From JANMAT01 sp031359995 (GTDB taxonomy: Bacteria; Actinomycetota; Acidimicrobiia; Acidimicrobiales; Ilumatobacteraceae), in contig JANMAT010000229.1 of assembly GCA_031359995.1 (NCBI GenBank), positions 1 through 23,013 of the forward strand: DNA of 23,013 bases, given 5' to 3'. This document shows positions 14,376-21,712 of the stretch, piece by piece. The stretch's first letter is position 1; the number at the start of each line of letters is the position of its first letter. The position numbers were made by a program, and so were the translations under genes. Under the pieces are notes generated by a model. It saw nothing but the letters and a program-made list of their open reading frames with translations. It made no database searches and was not told where the DNA came from.

Positions 14376-16526
14376 TCATGCGCCGATGTACGAGCCGCGG
14401 CTGGACGAGAAGCCGTCGAAGTACTCGGTGCCGACGATGCCCGACCCGATGGCCTGCGGGCCCATGCGGGCCTCCTCCACGCGGGAGCCACCGTTGCTCA
14501 GCGATGTGACCGGCGCCCGGGCCGAGCCGTCGATCCAGAAGGCGAGCGAGCCGTTCGCGCCCCGGGCGGTGGACGCCGACGTCCACCCGATCTCGAGCGA
14601 GTGGGTGGTGTTCGTGACGGTCACCCACGACGAGGCCCTGGTCGACGTGCCGCTCCTGGCACCGACCCTCAGCTGGTAGCTACCGCCGCTCGTGCGCAGC
14701 TGCACCACCGCCACCACGTTGTTGGACCCGTCGAGCACCTGCAGCAGGTCCTCGGTCCGCGAGCTCGGGATGGTCACGCCGTTGGGAGCGAAGGCGAACC
14801 GGGCGTGGTAGGTGCTCAGCGCCGCGGGGGTGGTGTCGCGCACGTACATCGCCGTGGTGTTGGCCAGCACGGCCTGCATTCCGTAGGTGCCACTACGGGC
14901 GGCGGCGTCGGACACGCTGAGGCGCCCGCCGTTGGTGGCCGACGCTGACCACTGACCCAGGCTGGCCGATTCGAACCCGTCGGCGAAGACGAGGTCGACC
15001 GGGCCGGCCGTCGTGGTCGTCGTGGTCGGCGGCACGATCGTGGTCGTCGTGGTCGGCGGCACCGTCGTGGTCGTCGTGGTCGGCGCCACCGCCGTGGTCG
15101 TCGTGGTCGGCGGCACCGTCGTGGTCGTCGTGGTGACCGGCGGGTTGGCCTGCAGCCACTGGTAGGCCGACAGCACGTTCACCCGGCCCACGCCGTAGGT
15201 GTCGTCAGGTCCGGCCACGCCCAGATCGGTGGCACCGTTGCGCAGCGCGCCCGAAAGGTCGGCGGCCGGGTCGGGCTGGGCGCTCGTGAGCAGCGCCAGC
15301 GCGCCGGATGCCTTGGGCGCGGCGAGCGACGTGCCGCTGTAGGGGAAGTACGTCCCGTACAGGTCGGTCGTGGTGATGTTCATGCCCGGTGCCACGAGGT
15401 CGGGGTAGGTACCGACGCGCCCGCCGCAGGCCGAGGGGCCGCGGCTGCTCATGGCATCGATGACGTCGTTGTTGTCGGTGACGCCGACGGCGATCGACTC
15501 GGGGTAGTTGGCCGGGCTCACGCTGGAGCCGGCCACCGGGCCGGCGTTCCCGGCGGCGAACACCGGCAGGATGCCGGCGGCCCGCAGGGCCTGGACGTCG
15601 GGCTGGAACTCGACGTTGCATCCGATGGAGCCGTAGCTCCACGAGTTGTTCACCACCCGGGGGGCGTCAGCGGTGGCCGGGTTGTTGTCGGGGTCGAGCA
15701 CCCACTGCAACGTCTTGTGGATGGCGGTGGCCGTGGCCGAGCCGCTGTCGTTGAAGATGCGCGCCGCGATCCACTTCGCACCGGGCGCCATGCCGATGGT
15801 GCTGCCGCTGGCGGCGCCGGCCACCATCACACCGGTGGTCGCCGTGCCGTGGCCGTCGAGGTCGGTGGGCACCGCGTGCTGCCCGTACGGATCGAACCAC
15901 GAGTTCGTTCCGCCGCGGTAGCTCGCCGCCAGATCGGGATGGGTCGCGTCGACGCCGGTGTCGAGGTCGGCGACCACGACACCCTGCCCCGTGTAGCCGA
16001 GGTCCCAGAGAGCGGTGGCCTGGGTCTGGCTCACATCGGTCGAGGTCGCGACGGTGGCCATCACCGGCCCACCGACCTTCACGATCGAGATGGCGTCGGG
16101 CGTGATGATCTCCACATCGGTGCGCGTACCCAGCGCGGCGACGACCGCCGGTGTGGCCGTGACCGACAGCGAGTTGTTCACCCACAGCGGCGTCACCGAG
16201 GCGACGTTGCCCTTCACGCCCTGGGCCATGAGGTAGGTGAGGATCCCGCCCTGGCTCAGCTGCTGCTTGCTGCGCAGATCGGTCACGAGCCCCTTCAGGC
16301 GCTGCGAGAAGTCGCCGCCGCGCCGCTGGCGCACGTTGACCTGATCGCGCATGCGCACGATCACCGTCACCATCGACGACGACGGTGTCGCCGCCAACTG
16401 CTGCTGCACGGCGGGTGCCAGCGCGCTGGCCCCCGTCTCGTGCCTGATCTGCTGACCGACCACGACGGCGCTGAAGCTCAACGCCGTCGCAATGGCCACT
16501 GCTACCGGTCCCGCCGACCGCTTCAT
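14376..16526 (-). CDS. Secreted subtilisin-like (S8) serine protease with Thr-rich linker and C-terminal module
   Basis: This 716-residue extracellular protease has a signal peptide at about 1-25, an I9-like inhibitory propeptide at about 50-148, and a catalytic domain at about 170-460. The triad is D189 (LDTGVD), H226 (DGHGT) and S400 (SGTSLAAP), with oxyanion N327 (AAGNAGP). The usual histidine after GTSMAxP is lysine here. Residues 464-507 are a Thr/Pro linker made of four 9-residue repeats (TVPPTTTTT type). A C-terminal module of about 204 residues follows (VFADGFES to EYFDGFSSSRGSYIGA) and resembles the end of MCO-C. The ATG at 16526 has GAGAGG 9 nt upstream. It follows the membrane-protein gene by 39 bp. 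A role in maturing or shedding the neighbouring oxidases is inferred from position. Confidence 0.93.
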   Translation of the reverse strand: MKRSAGPVAVAIATALSFSAVVVGQQIRHETGASALAPAVQQQLAATPSSSMVTVIVRMRDQVNVRQRRGGDFSQRLKGLVTDLRSKQQLSQGGILTYLMAQGVKGNVASVTPLWVNNSLSVTATPAVVAALGTRTDVEIITPDAISIVKVGGPVMATVATSTDVSQTQATALWDLGYTGQGVVVADLDTGVDATHPDLAASYRGGTNSWFDPYGQHAVPTDLDGHGTATTGVMVAGAASGSTIGMAPGAKWIAARIFNDSGSATATAIHKTLQWVLDPDNNPATADAPRVVNNSWSYGSIGCNVEFQPDVQALRAAGILPVFAAGNAGPVAGSSVSPANYPESIAVGVTDNNDVIDAMSSRGPSACGGRVGTYPDLVAPGMNITTTDLYGTYFPYSGTSLAAPKASGALALLTSAQPDPAADLSGALRNGATDLGVAGPDDTYGVGRVNVLSAYQWLQANPPVTTTTTTVPPTTTTTAVAPTTTTTTVPPTTTTTIVPPTTTTTTAGPVDLVFADGFESASLGQWSASATNGGRLSVSDAAARSGTYGMQAVLANTTAMYVRDTTPAALSTYHARFAFAPNGVTIPSSRTEDLLQVLDGSNNVVAVVQLRTSGGSYQLRVGARSGTSTRASSWVTVTNTTHSLEIGWTSASTARGANGSLAFWIDGSARAPVTSLSNGGSRVEEARMGPQAIGSGIVGTEYFDGFSSSRGSYIGA
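15010..15136 (-). repeat. 27-bp tandem repeat encoding the protease linker
   Basis: About four copies of a 27-bp unit (plus-strand core GTGGTCGTCGTGGTCGGC) encode nine-residue units such as TVPPTTTTT. The copies are nearly identical and thus prone to slippage. It is coding sequence, not a regulatory array. Confidence 0.85.
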
Positions 16527-16565
16527 GATGGTGTACCTCTCGACTGGTGGTGGTGGCGCCGAGCG

Positions 16566-17081
16566 TCAGCTCTGCGCAGGGATGTGCTCGATGCGCACCT
16601 GGTCGACGACGATGGACAGGAGGTCGCCCTCCTGCACCGCGTCACCGACGTTGGTGAACAGCATGAAGTAGGACGCTCCGTTGAGGAGCACGAGCTTGTG
16701 GGCCATGCCCGACGGCGGATGGAGCACGGCCCCGCTCTTTTCGACCAGGATCTCGGGCGTCAGCGTCGCGTCGTGGAACAGCCCGGTCGCCTTGTCCTTG
16801 TCGAGCACCGTGAAGCGGAGCTCGAGCAGGCCGCCGAGGGCGGCCAGACCGACGAGGTCGATCCGGACGCCGTAGCGGTCCTCCATGACGGCGGTGCTGA
16901 CGGCACCGACCGGAGGCGGACCCTGGGCCGCCGTGCCCCGGTGGGTCACGACGTAGGACCCGACGGCCGCGGCCAACATGATCACGACCGCCGAGGCGGC
17001 CCACCACCGGCGCCCACGGCGCCGAGGTGTGGTGGGGATCTCGGTCGCTTCGGCTCCGGTCGCTTCGATCTCGATGCTCAT
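16566..17081 (-). CDS. Membrane-anchored extracytoplasmic protein of the oxidase cluster
   Basis: This 171-residue protein has a short acidic/Thr-rich N-terminus, a basic stretch PRRRGRRWW, one membrane helix at about 26-46 and an extracytoplasmic domain at about 60-171 of mixed strands (DRYGVRIDLVGLAAL, LLELRFTVLDKD, SYFMLFTNVGDAV, LLSIVVDQVRI). I do not recognise the family. It has no cysteine and few His/Met residues, so it is not an obvious copper carrier. The ATG at 17081 has GGGAGG about 10 nt upstream. It lies between MCO-C (59 bp) and the protease (39 bp) on the same strand. A membrane tether or assembly factor for the secreted oxidases is a guess from position. Confidence 0.82.
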   Translation of the reverse strand: MSIEIEATGAEATEIPTTPRRRGRRWWAASAVVIMLAAAVGSYVVTHRGTAAQGPPPVGAVSTAVMEDRYGVRIDLVGLAALGGLLELRFTVLDKDKATGLFHDATLTPEILVEKSGAVLHPPSGMAHKLVLLNGASYFMLFTNVGDAVQEGDLLSIVVDQVRIEHIPAQS

Positions 17082-17140
17082 CGTTCGACGGCCTCCCGGC
17101 CGCAGTGCTGCGTTGGATGGACGAAGGAAGGGTCTGTGGC

Positions 17141-20100
17141 CTAGGCGCCGTAGAGCGGCGTGACCGAGCGCTTCGACGAGAACTTGTCGAAGTACTCCAG
17201 GGTGTTGCTGTTGCCCGACGTCACCGAGCCGAGCCGGATCGTGCTGACGCCCGCCGTCCCACCGGCGAGTGCCGCCTGCCCGATCGTGTTCACCGTCAAC
17301 GTGACCTGGTTGGTGGCCGACCGCACCACCTCGATGGTGTTGAAGGCGTTGTTGGTGATGGCGACCCAGGGGCCGTTGACCGTAGGCGTGACCAGCCGGA
17401 CCTGCGGCGTCGCACCGTTGCGGCGGTACTGGACCCGGAACATCACGTTGGTGGCGGTCGTGTTGCTGGCCGCCACGAGGATGTCCTGGCCGGTGCTGGC
17501 GTTGTTGTTCGGGTTGAACAGGAACCGGGCGTCGAACGTGGTCGCCGCCGGGTTCAGGGCCGTGCCGAAGTTGTACTGCACGTAGTTGGTGTTGTTGCCC
17601 TGGGCCCGCAGCATCTGCAGACCGTCCACGCCGCCGGCGGCGACGTTCAGGCGGGCGGCCGTACCCGTCGACACCGACGTCCAGTTGCCCGGCAAGGTCG
17701 CACCGAAGCTGTCGGCGAAGATCGTGTCGCCGTAGACGTTCAGCGTGACCGACTTGGCCGCGCCGAGGTTGCCGAGGAGGTCGATCGCCTGAAGGCTCAC
17801 CGTGTGGGCGCCGGGCGTGGCCGGCACCGGTACGGACACCGAACCGGACGTCCCCGAGTAGCCGATCACGGTGGCGGTACCACCGTCGACGGACCAGCGG
17901 ATCCGAGGGTCGATCCCCACGCCACCCGTGTTGTCGGCCACACCCGAGAAGCTCACGAGCACCGACGCCGTGCCCTGCGGCACCGATGCGGCGCTCAGAG
18001 TCATGGTGGCGATGGTCGGGCCGGTCTTGTCGAGCAGGAACGTGATGCTCACGGTGGGCCCCCAGTTGCCGGCGGCGTCCTTGGCGTGGACGTACACCGT
18101 GTGGGTGCCGTTGGCCAGGGCGGCCAGCACGGTGTTGGACACCGCACCGGTCAGGGCCGCCGAGGTCGCGCCACTCGTCACCGTCGCCGTGCCGGTGCCG
18201 TTGGCTCCGACCGCGTCGACGAACAGCTCGGCCGCCGTGACGGGACCGGGAACGTCGGTCGCCGAGGCGGTCACCGTCATCGCCGTGCCGTTGGTCGGCG
18301 TCGAGGTCAGCAAGAGGCCGGTCACGACCGGACCCGTCTTGTCGATCACGAGGTTGACCGTCACGAATGCGCCCCAGTTGCCGGCGGCGTCCTTGGCATG
18401 GACCCGGATGACGTTGTCACCCGCGGGCAGGGCCTTCACCGTCGCCAGCGGGATGTCGAGCGACAGGCCCTCGCTGGTGCCGTTGAACTGACCGTCGACC
18501 GGGTTCATCACGATGCCGCTGCCGTTGCCACCGGCCGTGCCGAGGAAGGCTTCAGCCGCCGTGATCGGCGACTGCACCGAGGCGACCGAGGGGTCGGTGG
18601 CCGTGGCCGTGACCCGCACCGCCAGCGTGGAGCTGTTCACCCCGAGCGTGCCGTTGTTCGGCGTCGGCGTGACGGCGACGGAGGACATCGTCGGGCCGCT
18701 CTTGTCGACGAGCAGGTTGGCTGGGGCGGTACCGATGTTGCCGGCGGCGTCGCTCGCCGACACCGTCACCACGTGGGTGCCCTCGCTGAGCGCCAGGACG
18801 GTCGCGGCCGGGATGTCCGTGCTGAGCCCGACGGCACTCGACACAAGGTTCAGCGACAGCGCGTGTGCCGTCGCCTCGGCGTCGACCTTGTAGGAGGCAT
18901 CCGTGATGGCGCTGCCGCCCGTGGCGGCATCGTTCGCCGTGGCCGTGATGGCCACGGTGACCGCACCGTTGGTCGGGCTGGGCGTGAACGTGATGCCGCT
19001 CACGATCGGCGCCACGGTGTCCGCCGCGGCGATCGAGCGGATGGCGTACGGGCCCCACGTGGTGCCGTCGGTGGCATGCACGTAGATGGGCGTGCCTGGC
19101 GGGAGGGAGAGCCCCGAGGCGCTGGCCTGCTGGCCGCTGAGCGTCATCGGCAGGCCGGCACCTGCGGTGCCCGGCGTACCGACGAAGTACTCGGCGGCCG
19201 TGACCGGGCCGGTGATCGTCGCCGTCAGGTCGGTGATCGTGAGTGCGTTGATCGCCGTCGTGGGCCCGTTGTTGCCGACGAGGTCACCCGTCACCTTGAT
19301 GAACGTGAGCATGCCGCCGGTGCCGGGGGAGGTGCTGTTGTGCAGCGTGAGGCTGCCGTCGTACAGCGCGTACTTCGCACCGGGCGGCGCCGCCGCCGGG
19401 ATGGTGACGATGGCATCGGCGGTCTGGCCGGGGCCGAACGTTTCGGCCAGCGTGGCCCGCGGATGGGCGAGCTCGCTGCCGTCGTAGGCGATGACCGTCT
19501 CGTTGAGGCCGAGCAGCGCCATCGAGTGGGGCTGCACGCCGGCGTTCACGTAGCGCAGCAGCAGTGTCGCACCGGGAGCAGACGCCGCGATCTCGGGCGC
19601 CGCCGGGCTCACCTGGCCGTTCACCAGGCCGAACTTCGGGCTGAAGTTGCGCATGTCGAAGCCGACCGGGTTGGCGTTGAGCGCCGGGTCGATCTCGCTC
19701 ATCACCACGACGGCGTCATCGACGTAGGTCGAGGTGACCGCGCCGTAGGCTTTGCCGTCCGGCGTCGAGGGAACGACCACGAAGGCGCCGTAGAGACCCA
19801 TGGGGATCTGGTGGTCCTGGTTCGGGGTGAGCCCGGCCTCGTACAGGTAGGTGCCGCGCGTGGCGGTGAAGGAGTACGTCGCGGTCCCGTTGACGAGGGC
19901 CCCGACCGTGTCCGGGATCATCGACTGACCCTGGAACTCGATCGCCGACGCCTCGGCCAGTTCGTTGTGCAGCGTCACCGTCACCGGCCCCTCACAGGCG
20001 ACGAGCGCGGGCCCGGGCAGGGAGGGGGCGGGCGCGGTTCCTGTCGAGGGCTGCGTCGAGTAGCCCCAGATCGGCACCGACGCCGTGTTGATCGTCACGG

Positions 20101-20323
20101 TGCCGGGGCGGGCGTACAGCTCGAAGGTGCTCGCACAACCGGCGGGCAGGTTCGAGACCGCGGGCACCACGGCGCCGGGGATGCGCAGCTCGGGGCTGAC
20201 CGCGGCCTTCGACGTGACGGCCGAGGCGCGGGCGGCGAGGGGGAGGCCGATGGCCAGCAGCAGTGCACCAGGCACCACGATGCGGAGCGAGCGGGCACGG
20301 GTCATGTTGCGATTCCGTTCCAT
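17141..20323 (-). CDS. MCO-C: secreted cupredoxin-like protein without copper ligands, with Ig-like repeats
   Basis: This 1060-residue exported protein has a signal peptide at about 1-34 and two multicopper-oxidase-type cupredoxin domains at about 45-185 and 200-345. At the places where copper motifs belong it reads IEFQGQ (129-133) and LYEAG...IPMGLYG (160-178), so the HxH and HCH motifs are gone. Four to five Ig-like/Ig-like-fold repeats of about 90-110 residues follow (about 350-863), several with HAKDAAGNWG and DKTGP junctions. A C-terminal module (867-1060) ends EYFDKFSSKRSVTPLYGA and resembles the subtilase end. ATG 20323 is chosen because its upstream sequence (GAGAACCACTCAC) mirrors that of MCO-B; ATG 20305, with GGAA upstream, is the alternative. 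A structural or scaffold subunit of the neighbouring oxidase is my inference. Confidence 0.88.
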   Translation of the reverse strand: MERNRNMTRARSLRIVVPGALLLAIGLPLAARASAVTSKAAVSPELRIPGAVVPAVSNLPAGCASTFELYARPGTVTINTASVPIWGYSTQPSTGTAPAPSLPGPALVACEGPVTVTLHNELAEASAIEFQGQSMIPDTVGALVNGTATYSFTATRGTYLYEAGLTPNQDHQIPMGLYGAFVVVPSTPDGKAYGAVTSTYVDDAVVVMSEIDPALNANPVGFDMRNFSPKFGLVNGQVSPAAPEIAASAPGATLLLRYVNAGVQPHSMALLGLNETVIAYDGSELAHPRATLAETFGPGQTADAIVTIPAAAPPGAKYALYDGSLTLHNSTSPGTGGMLTFIKVTGDLVGNNGPTTAINALTITDLTATITGPVTAAEYFVGTPGTAGAGLPMTLSGQQASASGLSLPPGTPIYVHATDGTTWGPYAIRSIAAADTVAPIVSGITFTPSPTNGAVTVAITATANDAATGGSAITDASYKVDAEATAHALSLNLVSSAVGLSTDIPAATVLALSEGTHVVTVSASDAAGNIGTAPANLLVDKSGPTMSSVAVTPTPNNGTLGVNSSTLAVRVTATATDPSVASVQSPITAAEAFLGTAGGNGSGIVMNPVDGQFNGTSEGLSLDIPLATVKALPAGDNVIRVHAKDAAGNWGAFVTVNLVIDKTGPVVTGLLLTSTPTNGTAMTVTASATDVPGPVTAAELFVDAVGANGTGTATVTSGATSAALTGAVSNTVLAALANGTHTVYVHAKDAAGNWGPTVSITFLLDKTGPTIATMTLSAASVPQGTASVLVSFSGVADNTGGVGIDPRIRWSVDGGTATVIGYSGTSGSVSVPVPATPGAHTVSLQAIDLLGNLGAAKSVTLNVYGDTIFADSFGATLPGNWTSVSTGTAARLNVAAGGVDGLQMLRAQGNNTNYVQYNFGTALNPAATTFDARFLFNPNNNASTGQDILVAASNTTATNVMFRVQYRRNGATPQVRLVTPTVNGPWVAITNNAFNTIEVVRSATNQVTLTVNTIGQAALAGGTAGVSTIRLGSVTSGNSNTLEYFDKFSSKRSVTPLYGA
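18060..18397 (-). repeat. Pair of 26-bp identical direct repeats inside MCO-C
   Basis: The 26 bases at 18060-18085 and 18372-18397 are identical and encode the same AKDAAGNWG segment of two neighbouring Ig-like repeats. A third, weaker copy lies near 18737. Recombination between them would delete or add one 104-residue repeat in frame (312 bp spacing). Confidence 0.8.
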
Positions 20324-20343
20324 GTGAGTGGTTCTCGCTTCTC

Positions 20344-21684
20344 TCAGCCGCACGTGCCGGTAGGCGGGTTGACCCGCATGTACGTGATGGGACCGGTCAT
20401 GTTCACGCCCCAGGAGGTGATCTGGTAGAGGGCGTGGTTGTGGGCGATGATGTAGAACTCGCCGCACTGGTTGAGCGTCGATGTGTTCGGCGGCAACGTG
20501 CCCTGCTGACCGAGGTACGGGCTGCCGCTGTAGAACATGCCGAACACCTGGTTGGCCACGTTCGGCACGGTCACCGGCACCGGGTTCGTCGGGCTGTAGC
20601 CCTCGGCGTCGAACCACTTGAACAGCACGTCCCACGTCTGGCCGGGACCGATGTTCAGCGAGAACTTCTCGGCCGAGAGGTCGGCGTAGGTCGTGACGTC
20701 CTCGAGCGGATGACCGTTCTGGCCGATCACGGAACCGTTGTTGCCGTGAGGGTGGAACGGGTAGTCCTCGGTGCCGACGTTCAGGTAGCGGGCCAGACCC
20801 GGGTGCGGGTGCGTGGTGGCGTCGTAGGGCTTGATGCTGGCCAACGAGCCGTACGGCTGCGACGGCAGCCAGGTGGCGTAGTTGTCGGCGATCGAGTCGG
20901 GGAAGCCACGGCCGTTCACCAGCCAGTAGCGGGGCTTGTAGGTGTTCAGGTTGAACGTCTGGTGGTTCTCGACGGCCTGGTGCTGGAAGGGGTCGATCTC
21001 CGACAGCAGGATGAGGAACTCCTCGTTCAGCGTGAACGTGCTGTCGACCCGGCCGACGTGGGTCGAGTACGCCATGTCGTGGTGGCCGACGGGCCGCACG
21101 ATCAAGGTGCCGAAGAAGCCCATGCGCACCTGCGTCTCGGGATCGGTGCCCGACTCGTACAGGAACGTGCCGGCGTGGTCGGCGGTGAAGCTGTAGGTGA
21201 CGGTGCTGCCGGTGGCCGCCGACGTGGTGAGCGAGCTCACCTGACCGCTGGTGATCTCGGGCTGCGCCGCGACACCGTCGGCCAGCACGTTCTCCTGACC
21301 GGGGAACATGATCGACACCTTGCTCGCCGCGGCCTGGCCGACAACCGACGAGGAGAACGTGTTGTGCAAGCGCACGGTGACGGGGCTGTTCTCGTCCGCG
21401 CACAGCACCGGCGAGGGGTGCTGGAACGGCTGGCCGACCAGCGAGTAGCCCCACATGTAGGCCGTGTTGCCGTCGGGCAGGTTGATGTACCCGTCCTTGG
21501 TCTCGAGGTCGAAGCTGTTGTCGTCGCTCGTGGTGCACACGATGCCGACGCGCTGGGTGACGTCGGTGTGGGTGGCGGCGGCCGATCGCGCCGGGTTCAG
21601 CGCGTTCGTGCCCACCAGGGCCGCCGTGACGGCGGCAGCGATGGCCAGGCCCTTGCGGGCTCGGCTGCGGTTGTTCAGGTCCAT
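20344..21684 (-). CDS. MCO-B: secreted multicopper oxidase-like subunit with two HxH motifs at its C-terminus
   Basis: This 446-residue exported protein has a signal peptide at about 1-36 (MDLNNRSRARKG, then a hydrophobic core ending ARSAAA) and two cupredoxin domains. The first (about 45-200) has lost its ligands: SIMFPGQ (124-130) and LYESG...VRMGFFG. The second (about 215-440) keeps H311/H313 in FHPHGNNG and H415/H417 in IIAHNHALY, which correspond to motifs 1 and 2 of multicopper oxidases (type-2/3 copper ligands). There is no type-1 cysteine. Alone it can supply only half of a trinuclear cluster. The ATG at 21684 has GAGAG 8 nt upstream; ATG 21705 is possible. It begins 28 bp after MCO-A and ends 20 bp before MCO-C, so the three are co-translated from one mRNA. 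Confidence 0.9.
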   Translation of the reverse strand: MDLNNRSRARKGLAIAAAVTAALVGTNALNPARSAAATHTDVTQRVGIVCTTSDDNSFDLETKDGYINLPDGNTAYMWGYSLVGQPFQHPSPVLCADENSPVTVRLHNTFSSSVVGQAAASKVSIMFPGQENVLADGVAAQPEITSGQVSSLTTSAATGSTVTYSFTADHAGTFLYESGTDPETQVRMGFFGTLIVRPVGHHDMAYSTHVGRVDSTFTLNEEFLILLSEIDPFQHQAVENHQTFNLNTYKPRYWLVNGRGFPDSIADNYATWLPSQPYGSLASIKPYDATTHPHPGLARYLNVGTEDYPFHPHGNNGSVIGQNGHPLEDVTTYADLSAEKFSLNIGPGQTWDVLFKWFDAEGYSPTNPVPVTVPNVANQVFGMFYSGSPYLGQQGTLPPNTSTLNQCGEFYIIAHNHALYQITSWGVNMTGPITYMRVNPPTGTCG

Positions 21685-21712
21685 GGCAGTGGCTCTCGTC
21701 CTCATCGCTCGC

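Noticed and set aside
15010..15136. Possible CRISPR or iteron array
   Set aside because: The 27-bp units are contiguous without spacers and encode the Thr/Pro linker of the protease.
18000..18900. Inserted mobile element suggested by repeated sequence within MCO-C
   Set aside because: The repeats are in-frame coding repeats of an Ig-like domain, with no inverted ends or transposase.
17027..20428. Long plus-strand open frame (1133 codons) antisense to MCO-C
   Set aside because: It is His/Arg/Gly/Val-rich low-complexity sequence with no domain, as expected from the complement of a high-GC gene, while the minus-strand frame has a signal peptide and clear domains.
20324..21538. N-terminal extension of the MCO-C frame through MCO-B
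   Set aside because: The extension is Arg/His-rich shadow sequence over the well-supported MCO-B gene; the signal peptide begins at 20323 or 20305.
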